From the NCBI RefSeq assembly GCF_041295575.1, contig NZ_CP160452.1:434001-498000 (forward strand): a DNA stretch of 64,000 nt, written 5' to 3'. Below, one piece after another: positions 1 through 13,776 of the stretch; the stretch's first letter is position 1; each line of letters opens with the position of its first letter. Under the pieces are notes generated by a model that made no database searches, was not told the DNA's origin, and saw only the letters and a program-made list of their open reading frames with translations. A program made the position numbers and the translations under genes. This stretch comes from Sporosarcina pasteurii. Lineage in GTDB: Bacteria > Bacillota > Bacilli > Bacillales_A > Planococcaceae.

Positions 1-1
1 C

Positions 2-307
2 GCCCTCGGTTGGGTGATTACTGGATGGAACACAGTTTTTGCTGGACTCATTTTAGGGACATTGTTTGGCTTGTATAATTTCTGGATACTCGTTCGCAAA
101 TCAGAGCGATTTGAACGTGCGTTCGCGGAAGGGAAAAGTCGAATTTCAATTGGAAGTGCGTTGCGTTTCGCATCTGGTATTGCGGCAGCGGCAATTGCAA
201 CTGCGATGCCGGAGCAGTTCGACCTGATCAGTACGGTAATCGGCTTTGCCATTCCGTATGCTCTTCTAGTAGTTGAGCGGATCATTTACCACGTAAGACA
301 GCAGTAA
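2..307 (+). CDS. atpI: ATP synthase assembly protein I, 5' truncated by window edge
   Basis: This is the C-terminal part of a small membrane protein directly upstream of the Fo genes. The frame is open to the first base, so the GTG at 14 is probably internal and the true start lies outside the window. Two or three hydrophobic segments are visible (the region after NTVFAGLILGTLFGLYN, then SALRFASGIAAAAIATAMP, then a C-terminal helix ending VVERIIYH). AtpI-family proteins help assemble the c-ring and sit first in Bacillus atp operons, which is the position here. The identification rests mainly on position and hydrophobicity; sequence motifs in this family are weak. Confidence 0.8.
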   Translation, partial: ALGWVITGWNTVFAGLILGTLFGLYNFWILVRKSERFERAFAEGKSRISIGSALRFASGIAAAAIATAMPEQFDLISTVIGFAIPYALLVVERIIYHVRQQ

Positions 308-428
308 AGATTTTTCAAAGTAAGAATAAAGGCTTTCAAATAATACATTACATTAAATTAAATGATTGAGAGATAATCTTACTATTGATTGAAAAGTCGA
401 ATTCCGAATGAATGAGGGAGGTGAATGA

Positions 429-1416
<988 letters not shown>

Positions 1417-1462
1417 TTAAATGAAAAGACTAGGGGATTTGTCTTTATAATCCTCTTTTCAA

Positions 1463-1498
1463 AATGGCGAAGAAATGAAACAGTATTCCTTCGCCATT
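1463..1498 (+). other. Intercistronic hairpin between atpE and atpF
   Basis: A perfect 10-bp stem (AATGGCGAAG / CTTCGCCATT) with a 16-base loop lies in the 183-base gap after atpE. No T-run follows, so it is unlikely to be a full terminator. It may stabilise the atpE message or partly attenuate transcription; that role is inferred from position. Confidence 0.6.
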
Positions 1499-1599
1499 GC
1501 TTTATGACAAGAAAAGCTAAAGTTGGACAGTAAAAGTTTAAAACATTATATAATCCATATGTTAAAGAGTAATAAGCTCTTGAAGGGAGTGAAACAATC

Positions 1600-2154
1600 G
1601 TGTTTTTGGATACCTTCCACCTCTTAGCCGCAAATGCAGCTGATGCAGGTTTTTTGGAAAAACTTAACGGTAGATTAAACCTTGGGGATATCATTGTAAC
1701 GGTCGCGTTATTCACGATTCTCTTGGTGCTATTAAAGAAATATGCATGGGGTCCACTTATGGGTGTTATGGATCAACGTGCAGAAATGATTGCAAATGAA
1801 ATTGAACAGGCTGAAAAAAGTCGAGTTGAATCGCAACAACTTCTTGAAGAGCAACGTAAGTTATTAAATGACGCACGTACAGATGCGCAAGCGATTGTTG
1901 AAAACGCTCGTGAACAAGGTGAGAGCCAACGCGAGGAAATCGTTAAAGCAGCACGTAATGAAGTATCTCGTCTTAAAGAAGAAGCTTCACTTGAAATTGC
2001 TTCTGAAAGAGAAAAAGCTGTACAAGCAGTACGAGAAGAATTCGTATCACTTTCCGTTCTTGCGGCGTCTAAAGTACTTGGAAAAGAAGTTTCCGAGGAA
2101 GAAAACCGCGCATTGATCGAGGAGACGATTGCGAAAGCGGGCGATGGGCAATGA
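1600..2154 (+). CDS. atpF: F1Fo ATP synthase subunit b
   Basis: Subunit b (184 aa) is the peripheral stalk that holds F1 stationary against the rotor. One N-terminal transmembrane helix ([23 protein letters not shown], residues about 28-50) is followed by the highly charged, Glu/Lys/Arg-rich coiled coil typical of the family. The start is a GTG preceded by GAAGGGAGTG; no better ATG fits the N-terminus. The stop overlaps the atpH start by four bases (ATGA), which suggests translational coupling of the b and delta subunits. Confidence 0.95.
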   Translation: MFLDTFHLLAANAADAGFLEKLNGRLNLGDIIVTVALFTILLVLLKKYAWGPLMGVMDQRAEMIANEIEQAEKSRVESQQLLEEQRKLLNDARTDAQAIVENAREQGESQREEIVKAARNEVSRLKEEASLEIASEREKAVQAVREEFVSLSVLAASKVLGKEVSEEENRALIEETIAKAGDGQ

Positions 2155-2690
2155 GTAAATCAATCGTAGCAAATCGCTATGCGCTCGCTCTTTTTAATAC
2201 AGCGCAAGAAAAGGGAAAAGTTGATAAAATTCAACAAGAATTACTTGAGATAAAAGAAGTCTTTCAAACAAATCAAGAACTTGAAGAATTACTCCATAAC
2301 CCTAGATTATCAATCGCGGAAAAGAAAGAACTACTCGCACAGCTATTTAAAAAAGCAAACCAATATGTTCAAAATACATTATTCTTGTTGCTTGAAAAGA
2401 AACGCATCGATGACATTATCAACTTTGTTGACGAATTCATTAAGATTGCAAACGATGCAGCTGGTGTAGCTGATGCAAAAGTTTATTCAACGCGTGAATT
2501 AACTAAAAAAGAAGTTCAAGCAATTTCATCTACATTTGCTGCGAAAATCGGCAAGCAGTCATTGCGTATTGAAAATATCATCGATTCAAGCCTAATTGGT
2601 GGCATTCGCCTCCAAATTGGAAACAGGATTTATGATAGTAGTTTAAGCGGCAAACTAAATCGTTTGCAAAGAGATCTAATTAGATCTTAA
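2151..2690 (+). CDS. atpH: F1Fo ATP synthase subunit delta
   Basis: Delta (179 aa) links the top of the F1 alpha3beta3 head to subunit b. The N-terminal helical domain begins [17 protein letters not shown], and the C-terminal part has the family pattern ending in [20 protein letters not shown], the characteristic delta/OSCP signature. It overlaps atpF by four bases and is separated from atpA by 27 bases, so these three are probably co-translated on one message. Confidence 0.95.
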   Translation: MSKSIVANRYALALFNTAQEKGKVDKIQQELLEIKEVFQTNQELEELLHNPRLSIAEKKELLAQLFKKANQYVQNTLFLLLEKKRIDDIINFVDEFIKIANDAAGVADAKVYSTRELTKKEVQAISSTFAAKIGKQSLRIENIIDSSLIGGIRLQIGNRIYDSSLSGKLNRLQRDLIRS

Positions 2691-2696
2691 ATTTGA

Positions 2697-4226
<1,530 letters not shown>

Positions 4227-4273
4227 TTCAACATTTTGACGGTAGAAATGCTCGTTTTTAGTAGTGGCGATCA

Positions 4274-4293
4274 TAGGGAGTTCAATCTCCCTA
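4274..4293 (+). other. Intercistronic hairpin between atpA and atpG
   Basis: A 7-bp perfect stem (TAGGGAG / CTCCCTA) with a 6-base loop lies in the 133-base atpA-atpG gap, without a T-run. It is one of three hairpins in the operon placed between cistrons. A role in message stability is inferred. Confidence 0.5.
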
Positions 4294-4356
4294 CTGAATC
4301 AAGTTAATCTATACGAAACATATTGTTTATTCTAAAACAAAAAAGGTGGTGAATAA

Positions 4357-5217
<861 letters not shown>

Positions 5218-5303
5218 AGCGAGACGCCCCCATTTACAAATAAAGTACTCTTAGATAGAGACTTGTAAAACGGGATATATAGGTGGAAATAAAAAAGTAA
5301 CAT

Positions 5304-6825
<1,522 letters not shown>

Positions 6826-6863
6826 CTAACACAGCAGGACTCAATCCCTGCCGAATCAAATAA

Positions 6864-6909
6864 AGGCTTCAGGCAGTATCAAAATGGTACATTCCAGCTG
6901 CCGAAGCCT
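6864..6909 (+). other. Intercistronic hairpin between atpD and atpC
   Basis: A strong stem AGGCTTC(A)GGCAG / CTGCCGAAGCCT with one bulged A fills much of the 118-base gap. No T-run follows. It resembles a partial terminator or a message-stabilising structure separating the major F1 subunit from the single-copy epsilon subunit. Confidence 0.55.
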
Positions 6910-6943
6910 ATTTGATTAGAAGGGACCAGGAGGGGAAATTAAT

Positions 6944-7348
6944 ATGAAGACATTACAAGTCAATATCGTCACTCCCGACGGCCCTGTTCTTGAAACTGAA
7001 GCAGATATGGTTATCGCAACGACTGAAACTGGAGAACTAGGTATTCTTCCCGACCATATTGCGATGGTTGCACCGCTTAAAATCGGTGGGCTTCGTGTTC
7101 AAAAAGGTGACTCAACTGATGTTGTAGCAGTTCACGGTGGTTTCATCGAAGTTCGTCCAGAAGTTGTCACTGTTCTTGCGTCAGCTGCAGAGACTGCTGA
7201 TACGATTGATGTAGCGCGTGCTAAAATCGCAGAAAATCGAGCGAAGGCAAAATTGCAAGCGGAGAAAGACGAGAAAGAATTGCGTCTGGCTGAACTAGAA
7301 TTGCAACGTGCTATCAACAGAATTAGAGTAGGCGAAGGTAAGTTTTAA
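6944..7348 (+). CDS. atpC: F1Fo ATP synthase subunit epsilon
   Basis: Epsilon (134 aa) binds the gamma shaft and can inhibit ATP hydrolysis. An N-terminal beta-sandwich ([34 protein letters not shown]) is followed by a C-terminal two-helix hairpin rich in Ala, Glu and Lys. The ribosome binding site is CCAGGAGGGG. It is the last gene of the operon, with a terminator 85 bases downstream. Confidence 0.96.
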   Translation: MKTLQVNIVTPDGPVLETEADMVIATTETGELGILPDHIAMVAPLKIGGLRVQKGDSTDVVAVHGGFIEVRPEVVTVLASAAETADTIDVARAKIAENRAKAKLQAEKDEKELRLAELELQRAINRIRVGEGKF

Positions 7349-7432
7349 CTCATTTAGCAAGGCACACAGCCATAGCTAATTAAAGTTAAATTGTCGGGAT
7401 CATGCATGGTGCATGATAAACAATTCATTTCT

Positions 7433-7471
7433 ACGGACAGGGGGACATATTATCTTCTGTCCGTTTTTTTT
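7433..7471 (+). terminator. Rho-independent terminator of the atp operon
   Basis: A perfect 8-bp stem ACGGACAG / CTGTCCGT is followed at once by eight T residues. A second small hairpin (ATCATGC / GCATGAT) lies just upstream near 7399-7416. Together they close the ATP synthase operon. Confidence 0.9.
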
Positions 7472-7558
7472 AAGGAAAAAAGTTCATGTCCTATTAGGCA
7501 TGAAATTGTGATATATTATGAAAGTGTGGGCATTGAAAACATAGAAGGTGATAAATGA

Positions 7559-7795
7559 ATGAGCAGTATGTTTGGGTTCCAACCCCTATTAGCAATTTTT
7601 TCACATATCTTTTTTATTGGTGTTTCGTTTTATGCGCTTCAAGCGATTATGCCAGAAAAAATTATACGTAAGAATCGAGTATTTCAAGCACAAATTTTAT
7701 TTATTTTTTTAAGTATTATGATGGGTTGGAGCGTATCAAATTTCTTTCTTGAGATATCCTATTGGTCAGGAAGGTTGCCAACACTTTTTCAATAA
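7559..7795 (+). CDS. ywzB: DUF1146 small membrane protein (YwzB-like)
   Basis: This 78-aa protein has two hydrophobic helices (LLAIFSHIFFIGVSFYALQAI and ILFIFLSIMMGWSVSNFFLE) around a basic loop with the pattern KIIRKNRVFQAQILF, which matches the DUF1146/YwzB family. In Bacillus the same small gene follows atpC and precedes murA, so position supports the call. No molecular function is known for the family. The start follows GAAGGTGATAAATG. The 356 bases to murA contain no convincing gene; a YwmB homologue found here in B. subtilis is absent. Confidence 0.8.
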   Translation: MSSMFGFQPLLAIFSHIFFIGVSFYALQAIMPEKIIRKNRVFQAQILFIFLSIMMGWSVSNFFLEISYWSGRLPTLFQ

Positions 7796-8034
7796 GAGAT
7801 ATGAACAAGTACAGTTTATTGCATTACTTGTTATCGCCACATGTATAATGGGCAAACTTGCAGGAACTATACACGTGGCGATGACAGGTAACCGGCAAAA
7901 TAAAGTTTACTGTGAATCCTTTAGGGAATAAACAGTATAAACCGTGCAAGAATGACGAATATTGACACGAATTGCTAAAAGATTACATACCTTATAGTAC
8001 ATCTTACGTAAGTCAAACATAGGTCTTAAAATTC

Positions 8035-8063
8035 TTGTGAAGTGTATAAAAAAGCTGTACAAT
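8035..8063 (+). promoter_or_regulatory. Sigma-A-type promoter for murA
   Basis: TTGTGA (8035-8040) and TACAAT (8058-8063) are separated by exactly 17 bases, about 90 bases before the murA ATG. Only sequence resemblance supports it. Confidence 0.6.
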
Positions 8064-8151
8064 AAGAGGGATTTAATAAAAGAAAATCAACTTAAATGCA
8101 CATTTAAATATACTTTATGGAGTTACAACTTAGAGTCGGAGGGACTATGAA

Positions 8152-9453
8152 ATGGATAAAATTATTATTAAGGGCGGACGTAAGCTATCGGGTAATGTCC
8201 GCGTTGAAGGGGCAAAAAATGCTGTGTTGCCGGTATTGGCAGCTGCTTTACTCGCTTCTGAAGGGAAGAACGTTATTCGTGACGTACCCAACCTTTCAGA
8301 TGTGACGACAATTAGCGCAGTATTGAAAAGTTTGAATGCAAAAGTAGAAACGGATGCAGACAATAATGAAGTAACCATTGATTCGGAAAGCACATTGTTT
8401 AGCGAAGCGCAATTTGAGTATGTACGTAAAATGAGAGCATCCATTCTTGTAATGGGTCCACTACTTGCCCGTAATGGCTTTGCACGTGTTGCGTTACCGG
8501 GCGGATGTGCAATTGGTTCACGTCCGATTGACCAACATTTAAAAGGGTTCGAAGCAATGGGCGCAGAAATTACATTCGGGCACGGTTTTGTAGAAGCGAA
8601 AGCTGAAAATGGATTAAAAGGTGCAAAAATCTATTTAGATTTCCCAAGTGTTGGTGCAACGGAAAACATTATGACAGCAGCTGCACTCGCAAAGGGCACA
8701 ACCATTATTGAAAACGCAGCAAAAGAGCCTGAAATTGTAAACTTGGCAAACTTTATTAATGAAATGGGCGGTAAAGTTATTGGTGCTGGTACGGACTCCA
8801 TCCGTATAGAAGGAGTATCTAAACTATATGGTACGACACATCATATTATACCTGACCGTATTGAAACAGGAACATTCATGGTGGCAGCCGCGATTACAGG
8901 CGGAGACATCATCATTGAAAACGCAGTTCCTGAGCATAATGCTGCGCTTATTTCGAAAATGGGCGAAATGGGCGTGAATATTGTCGAAGTTGATGAAGGT
9001 GTTCGTGTTTATGCGGAATATCCACTTAAATCCGTAGACTTAAAAACAATGCCGCATCCAGGCTTCCCAACAGATATGCAATCACAAATGATGGCACTGA
9101 TGTTAACAGCCACTGGTACAGGTGTCATTACTGAAACCGTATTTGAAAACCGTTTTATGCACGTAGAAGAATTCCGTCGCATGAACGGCTCCGTGAAAAT
9201 TGAAGGACGTTCCGTAGTGTTAGAAGGACCATCCAAATTACAAGGTGCAGAAGTTGCTGCAACGGATCTGCGCGCTGCTGCTGCGTTAATTCTTGCTGGA
9301 TTAGCTGCAGAAGGTGTAACGCGTGTAACGGAACTATCCCATTTAGATCGCGGTTACGTTAATTTCCATCAGAAATTAGAAGCACTTGGCGCAGACATTG
9401 AACGTGTTTCTTCAGAAGTAAAAGAAGGAAAAAAATTCACACTTTCCAACTAA
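8152..9453 (+). CDS. murA: UDP-N-acetylglucosamine 1-carboxyvinyltransferase
   Basis: MurA (433 aa) transfers enolpyruvate from PEP to UDP-GlcNAc, the first committed cytoplasmic step of peptidoglycan synthesis. The fosfomycin-reactive catalytic cysteine is Cys119 in [13 protein letters not shown]. The inside-out alpha/beta-barrel repeats are evident ([36 protein letters not shown]). The chosen ATG follows CGGAGGGAC; an ATG five bases upstream is out of frame. Firmicutes usually have two paralogues; the position after atp and before spoIID matches murAA of Bacillus. Confidence 0.97.
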   Translation: MDKIIIKGGRKLSGNVRVEGAKNAVLPVLAAALLASEGKNVIRDVPNLSDVTTISAVLKSLNAKVETDADNNEVTIDSESTLFSEAQFEYVRKMRASILVMGPLLARNGFARVALPGGCAIGSRPIDQHLKGFEAMGAEITFGHGFVEAKAENGLKGAKIYLDFPSVGATENIMTAAALAKGTTIIENAAKEPEIVNLANFINEMGGKVIGAGTDSIRIEGVSKLYGTTHHIIPDRIETGTFMVAAAITGGDIIIENAVPEHNAALISKMGEMGVNIVEVDEGVRVYAEYPLKSVDLKTMPHPGFPTDMQSQMMALMLTATGTGVITETVFENRFMHVEEFRRMNGSVKIEGRSVVLEGPSKLQGAEVAATDLRAAAALILAGLAAEGVTRVTELSHLDRGYVNFHQKLEALGADIERVSSEVKEGKKFTLSN

Positions 9454-9578
9454 TATGAATAATCCTTTTTTCTTTTGTAACAAGCACTTATTGTATATAA
9501 AATGATTCAATATCATAATTGAAGCAATTGATTTATACATTTATTGTGTCTTATCCTACCAGAGAAAATATCGTAAAT

Positions 9579-9652
9579 ACTATAGGAGAAGGTGGGCTTC
9601 TTCTATAGTCTATGCATGATAAAGCTATCGTCTTGTACGATAGCTTTTTTAA
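9579..9652 (+). terminator. Hairpin plus rho-independent terminator after murA
   Basis: An upstream hairpin with arms ACTATAGGAGAAG / CTTCTTCTATAGT (9579-9609) is followed by a canonical terminator: perfect 11-bp stem AAAGCTATCGT / ACGATAGCTTT (9621-9647) running into T residues. Confidence 0.85.
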
Positions 9653-9751
9653 TTGATAGGAAAACTTTACTTCTGAAAAAACTACTTTATAAGTCTGTAC
9701 AATAATTTTGTTTTTATACATTAAAACCTACAATAATCTCCGAATAATATT

Positions 9752-10089
9752 GATTTCCGTTCCGGGCGGACGCTATTCCAGCTTCAGGAGGCAGATGCTC
9801 GAGTCATAAGCCAAATTAACTGCGTGACAAAAAGCGTCACTCCGTTAATTCGTCTTATGCTTATCGCATCTAACCGCCTCCTTCAGCTTTTATTATTTCC
9901 GTGGGGCGGGCGGTGAGCCAATCGCAAAACACAGATTGCGATTTGCCTTAATTTCTGCGGTTTTTGCTGAAATTAAGGCATCCTGTTGGATATTCCTGCT
10001 CATAACGCTTCGCTTTTACTCGCAAAAGCCGTTCTTCGTGACGGCTTTCGCTAGTCCCACCGGAGTCACCGCTCTCCACTCCAATCAAC
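9752..10089. repeat. Modular dispersed repeat element, copy 1 (with nested insert)
   Basis: This 338-base non-coding element starts GATTTCCGTTCCGGGCGGAC and ends CCACTCCAATCAAC, the same ends as the copies at 17665-17880 and 23679-23815. Between GGACGC and TTTCCGTGGGG it carries an extra imperfect inverted repeat (AGCTTCAGGAGGC near 9780, partner GCCTCCTTCAGCT near 9880). Part of this insert also occurs at 5304-5371. The core (AATCGCAAAAC to ACGGCTTTCGC) is shared with copy 2 and holds the hairpin AAGCCGT/ACGGCTT. It fills most of the murA-spoIID gap. Confidence 0.85.
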
Positions 10090-10141
10090 GAACATACCAT
10101 ATACCAAAACATTCAAGAGTATAAATTGACCCATTATAAAT

Positions 10142-10169
10142 GAATAAAGTTTCTTCATTTTCATATAAT
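10142..10169 (+). promoter_or_regulatory. Sigma-E-like promoter abutting spoIID
   Basis: GAATAAA (10142-10148), a 13-base spacer and CATATAAT (10162-10169) resemble the mother-cell sigma-E consensus. The -10 box ends only five bases before the spoIID ATG, so the message would start at about the initiation codon. No Shine-Dalgarno sequence is visible. Confidence 0.55.
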
Positions 10170-10174
10170 CTACT

Positions 10175-11131
10175 ATGAGAAAATTATGGATAGCACTTTC
10201 AATATTTGTTCTATTATTGTTTTTCTTTCCGTTACTCATCATTAAAGAATCTCCAAAACCCCAAGCTGAGCAAACAAAAAAGGAGGGGGGATACTGTCCA
10301 TTTGAAATTACCGTTCAAGGGGTGGACAAGCCTTTCGCGCTAGAAGAATACGTAAAAGGAGTCGTTGCTGCTGAAATGCCAATAGCCTTCCATGAGGAAG
10401 CTTTGAAAGCCCAAGCGCTTGCAGCACGTACATACGCCCTTAGAACAACGGAGAAAGGAGTAAAGCCAATCGCTAAAGACGTTTCTGCTCAAGTTTTTTA
10501 TACAGAAGCAGAGCGCAAGAAAAACTGGGGAAAAGAATTCAAGAAAAATGAAAAGAAAATTGACGCAGCTGTTCGTGCAACTGCAGGCGAAATCATCGTC
10601 TATGAAGATGAGATTATTTCGGCAATGTTCTTTTCAACTTCAAATGGAAAAACGGAAACAGCTCAAAATTACAGTGGCGCAGATGTTCCTTATTTACAAA
10701 GTGTTGACAGCGCAGGAGAAGAAGCGTTAACGCCAGTTTATAAAGAAGAAAACAAAATTCCTCTAGCCAAATGGAATGAAGCACTCGGTATGAACTGGGA
10801 TGCGACGATGTTTGAGTCCCTCCAACTCATTCGTAACTCATCGGGACGCGTTCAAAAGATGGTCACGGACGGTTTTGAAAAAGAAGGTAGAGAGATTCGA
10901 GAGCTTCTTGGCCTCCGATCAACGGACTTTGATATTGCCTTCGACGTTACTAATAACCTTGTACTCATTGATACAGTCGGTTATGGACATGGAGTTGGGA
11001 TGAGTCAATACGGAGCTGAGGCACTTGCCCAGCAAGGTTTAACGGCAAATGAAATCATTGCACACTATTATTTAGACACAGAAATAAAAAAAATATTAAT
11101 AAATGATCCTGAATGTTTAAAAACACCTTAA
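10175..11131 (+). CDS. spoIID: Stage II sporulation protein D, peptidoglycan lytic transglycosylase
   Basis: SpoIID (318 aa) works with SpoIIM and SpoIIP at the engulfing mother-cell membrane, cleaving glycan strands after SpoIIP removes stem peptides. One N-terminal membrane anchor (residues about 4-24) precedes the SpoIID domain. Conserved blocks are LEEYVKGVVAAEMP, the catalytic-region EALKAQALAARTYAL, and a C-terminal GYGHGVGMSQYGAEALAQQG. The ATG has no visible ribosome binding site and lies right behind a sigma-E-like -10 box, so the transcript may be leaderless. spoIIQ follows after 30 bases. Confidence 0.95.
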   Translation: MRKLWIALSIFVLLLFFFPLLIIKESPKPQAEQTKKEGGYCPFEITVQGVDKPFALEEYVKGVVAAEMPIAFHEEALKAQALAARTYALRTTEKGVKPIAKDVSAQVFYTEAERKKNWGKEFKKNEKKIDAAVRATAGEIIVYEDEIISAMFFSTSNGKTETAQNYSGADVPYLQSVDSAGEEALTPVYKEENKIPLAKWNEALGMNWDATMFESLQLIRNSSGRVQKMVTDGFEKEGREIRELLGLRSTDFDIAFDVTNNLVLIDTVGYGHGVGMSQYGAEALAQQGLTANEIIAHYYLDTEIKKILINDPECLKTP

Positions 11132-11161
11132 CTTGCAAAGAATGCAAGTGAGGTGATGATT

Positions 11162-11824
11162 ATGAGAGAAGAAAAAAAATCTCCTTCTCAAAAGGACAAA
11201 CAAACAAAGAAGAAAAATTGGCTTTGGCCTGCCGTTTATTCGGGAATCGCAATTGTATTCGTAGGGATGGTCTGGGGGTATAGTGCACTAGTAAAAAATG
11301 ATGCTCCAGAATTAACGGACGGTACAATGGGCGGTGATTCCGACAACGGTGAATTGGTTGTAGAAACAAACGCATCAAAGGAAGTACTTAAGTATCCATT
11401 CTCAGAAGAGTTGCTAGACGACGTCGCAATCTTGCAAAACTATTATGATTTGGAAGCAGAAGAGTCCGTACAGGAGAACTCATTACTTGTATTTAATCAA
11501 ACATACGAAACAAGCACAGGTGTCTCCATTTCGATAGACGACCAACCTTTTGAAGTAGTTGCTGCGGCAACGGGTGTCGTTGAAGAAGTTGTTACAGATG
11601 TCTTCCAAGGCGATGAAGTAATCATTTCTCACGCTGATGGAATGAAAACAGTTTACAGCTCTCTATCTGGTGTTCTCGTGAAAAAAGGTGAAGAAGTAAC
11701 ACAAGGGGAACCACTCGGAAATGCTTCGGCTAATGAATGGAACCCGAATGCTGGCACACATCTTCACTTCCAAGTACTTGTCAATGATGAACCTGTTAAT
11801 CCAGGATCTTACCTAGGTTTCTAG
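11162..11824 (+). CDS. spoIIQ: Stage II sporulation protein Q, degenerate LytM/M23 protein
   Basis: SpoIIQ (220 aa from this start) is the forespore-side partner of SpoIIIAH in the channel joining forespore and mother cell. A basic N-terminus precedes one transmembrane helix (WPAVYSGIAIVFVGMVWGYS) and an extracytoplasmic M23 domain ending GTHLHFQVLVNDEPVNPGSYL. The C-terminal HxH is kept, but the first zinc motif (normally HxxxD) reads ETSTGVSIS, so no metallopeptidase activity is expected, as reported for Bacillus SpoIIQ. ATG 11162 fits GTGAGGTG best; GTG/ATG codons nine and six bases upstream are also in frame. Confidence 0.88.
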   Translation: MREEKKSPSQKDKQTKKKNWLWPAVYSGIAIVFVGMVWGYSALVKNDAPELTDGTMGGDSDNGELVVETNASKEVLKYPFSEELLDDVAILQNYYDLEAEESVQENSLLVFNQTYETSTGVSISIDDQPFEVVAAATGVVEEVVTDVFQGDEVIISHADGMKTVYSSLSGVLVKKGEEVTQGEPLGNASANEWNPNAGTHLHFQVLVNDEPVNPGSYLGF

Positions 11825-11941
11825 AACTTATCTTGAAGAGTTTTTAACGCTTACTGACTCTTGTGCAAAATGGTTCGTTGTATTGTTTACCCATAACTGT
11901 TAATACGCACCGCCAAAGTATAAGAATGATATCAATTGCGC

Positions 11942-11970
11942 GCATACCGGCCTTTCCTGTTGCATATATT
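11942..11970 (+). promoter_or_regulatory. Sigma-E-like promoter of spoIIID
   Basis: GCATACC (11942-11948), a 14-base spacer and CATATATT (11963-11970) closely follow the sigma-E consensus, 38 bases upstream of the spoIIID GTG. B. subtilis spoIIID is sigma-E-transcribed, which agrees. Confidence 0.65.
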
Positions 11971-12007
11971 AGAAGAAGACTTAAAGCTGACAGGAAAGGA
12001 AGAGGGC

Positions 12008-12286
12008 GTGCACGAGCAAATACGGAGGCGATGCGTGCGCCTCGGAGAACTGCTGCTTGAAACTGAAGTTACGGTACGAGCATTGGCGAAGGCGACAGGC
12101 TATTCAAAAAGCACAGTACACAAAGACCTGACAGAACGTTTGCCGAATGTAGATGCATCACTGTCAGAAGAGGTTGCAAAAATACTCGCCTACCATAAAT
12201 CAGTTCGACATTTACGAGGTGGCGAAGCAACAAGGATTAAGTGGATCAATGAATCGAAAAAACAAGAAGAAGAGGCAAGTAAGTAA
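12008..12286 (+). CDS. spoIIID: Mother-cell transcription factor SpoIIID
   Basis: SpoIIID (92 aa) is a small DNA-binding regulator that switches mother-cell gene expression between sigma-E and sigma-K phases. The helix-turn-helix is clear: TVRALAKATGYSKSTVHKDL, then TERLPNVD, followed by the basic tail HKSVRHLRGGEATRIK that contributes to DNA contact in the family. The GTG at 12008 (protein VHEQIRRRC...) was chosen because it gives the family length (B. subtilis 93 aa), follows AAAGGAAGAGG, and lies downstream of the sigma-E-like promoter. A longer in-frame ATG at 11936 lies before that promoter's -10 box. Confidence 0.93.
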   Translation: MHEQIRRRCVRLGELLLETEVTVRALAKATGYSKSTVHKDLTERLPNVDASLSEEVAKILAYHKSVRHLRGGEATRIKWINESKKQEEEASK

Positions 12287-12288
12287 TG

Positions 12289-12321
12289 AAAGCGACTTCG
12301 CATATTGCGGGTCGTTTTTTT
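12289..12321 (+). terminator. Terminator after spoIIID
   Basis: Stem AAAGCGAC / GTCGTTTT (one G-U pair) with a 14-base loop, ending in seven T residues. Confidence 0.75.
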
Positions 12322-12486
12322 ATGTTTATTTAACGCATAATTGGCTGAAGTGAAAAACGTTAGCTTCAAATGGAAGTCAATGTGTGAGCGGAATCATTTT
12401 TTAAGAAAATCTGTCTGCTGAAATAGTAACGGAATAGGTCTATCAAAGCTAAAATGATAGCTAAATAATAGTTCTTTCGGATATTC

Positions 12487-12509
12487 TTTTACCAGAAACT
12501 ATGGTAAAA
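12487..12509. promoter_or_regulatory. Perfect inverted repeat in the mbl upstream region
   Basis: TTTTACCA and TGGTAAAA are separated by seven bases, with no T-run beyond. The 444 bases between the spoIIID terminator and mbl otherwise hold no recognised gene. The palindrome could be an operator for a regulator of mbl; nothing else supports this. Confidence 0.4.
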
Positions 12510-12765
12510 TTAAATATTAAGAGTGTTTATTTTTTTCTTGTAGAATGATAAAACTCGAACGGATTTAATACGAATTTTGAGATGATATAGTTAAAAAGTG
12601 GCGTAAATCGGTTGGAGTAATATACCTAGTAGCGCGCCTGATGATTGTGTTTTTAGACCTAGGTAAACACAGTGCGAAATAGGGCTTTAATAGTCAACTC
12701 GCCTGTCGCATCTATGTATTAATTGATAATAGGCCATTGATTAGATGGAAGGGGAAACAGGAATC

Positions 12766-13758
12766 ATGTTTGCAAAAGATATCGGAATAGACCTTGGCAC
12801 GGCAAACGTTTTAATGCACGTAAAAGGAAAAGGAATTGTGCTTAACGAACCATCAGTCGTTGCAATTGAAAAACAAACAAATAAAGTGCTCGCTGTCGGT
12901 GAAGAAGCTTGGAAAATGGTAGGTAGAACACCAGGAAATATTGTTGCAATCCGACCGATGAAAGACGGCGTTATTGCTGATTTTCATATAACTGAAGCAA
13001 TGTTAAGTCATTTTATTAATAAAATAAATGTAAAAGGATTTTTCTCTAAACCTCGCATACTCGTCTGTTGCCCGACGAATATTACAAGTGTTGAGCAGAA
13101 AGCGATTCGTGAAGCAGCGGAAAAAGCGGGAGGAAAAAAGATTTATTTAGAAGAAGAACCGAAAGTGGCTGCAATCGGTGCGGGCATGGATATTTTTCAA
13201 CCGAGCGGTAATATGGTCATTGATATTGGTGGTGGAACAACGGATGTAGCAGTATTATCCATGGGTGACATTGTGACCTCACAATCGATAAATGTAGCTG
13301 GTGATACATTCGATAATGAAATCGTTCAATATATTAAACGCTCGTATAAATTGCTCATCGGTGAACGTACTGCCGAGAAAATTAAAGTTGAAGTAAGTAC
13401 TGTTTTCCCAGGTTCTCGTAATGAACAATTGGATATTCGGGGCCGTGACATGGTTTCTGGTCTTCCGCGAACGATAACAGTCAAGTCAGCAGAAATTGAA
13501 GGAGCCTTACAAGAATCAGCTTATATGATTGTACAAGCTGCAAGAAATGTGCTTGAAAAAACGCCACCTGAACTTTCAGCTGATATTATTGATCGAGGCA
13601 TCTTTTTGTCAGGCGGAGGCGCTATGATGCATGGCATTGATCAATTGCTAGCGGAAGAATTAAAAGTACCTGTATTTATTGCAGAAAATCCGCTTGATTG
13701 TGTTGCAATTGGAACGAGCTTACTTTTAGAAAATATTAATAAGACAAGCAAAAAATAA
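12766..13758 (+). CDS. mbl: MreB-like rod-shape protein Mbl
   Basis: This 330-aa actin-family ATPase polymerises under the membrane and guides lateral wall synthesis. Actin-fold nucleotide motifs are present: phosphate-1 GIDLGTANV at the N-terminus, phosphate-2 VIDIGGGTTDVAVLS, and the adenosine motif FLSGGGAMMHG. ATG 12766 gives the canonical start MFAKDIGIDLGTANV; an in-frame ATG at 12745 would add an atypical leader. Its place after spoIIID and before two flagellar genes matches Bacillus mbl rather than mreB, which normally sits with mreCD. Confidence 0.92.
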   Translation: MFAKDIGIDLGTANVLMHVKGKGIVLNEPSVVAIEKQTNKVLAVGEEAWKMVGRTPGNIVAIRPMKDGVIADFHITEAMLSHFINKINVKGFFSKPRILVCCPTNITSVEQKAIREAAEKAGGKKIYLEEEPKVAAIGAGMDIFQPSGNMVIDIGGGTTDVAVLSMGDIVTSQSINVAGDTFDNEIVQYIKRSYKLLIGERTAEKIKVEVSTVFPGSRNEQLDIRGRDMVSGLPRTITVKSAEIEGALQESAYMIVQAARNVLEKTPPELSADIIDRGIFLSGGGAMMHGIDQLLAEELKVPVFIAENPLDCVAIGTSLLLENINKTSKK

Positions 13759-13776
13759 CAATATGGAGTTGAAATT

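Noticed and set aside
7749..7931. 60-codon ORF overlapping the end of the DUF1146 gene
   Set aside because: Starts inside the preceding gene without a ribosome binding site and has no recognisable features.
9936..10124. 62-codon ORF in copy 1 of the modular repeat (also seen in copy 2)
   Set aside because: Identical in kind to the frame in copy 2, entirely within repeat sequence, no ribosome binding site; not a gene.
12484..12516. Possible transcription terminator upstream of mbl
   Set aside because: The stem is followed by TTAAATATT rather than a T-run, and it is A+T-rich and weak; listed instead as a possible operator.
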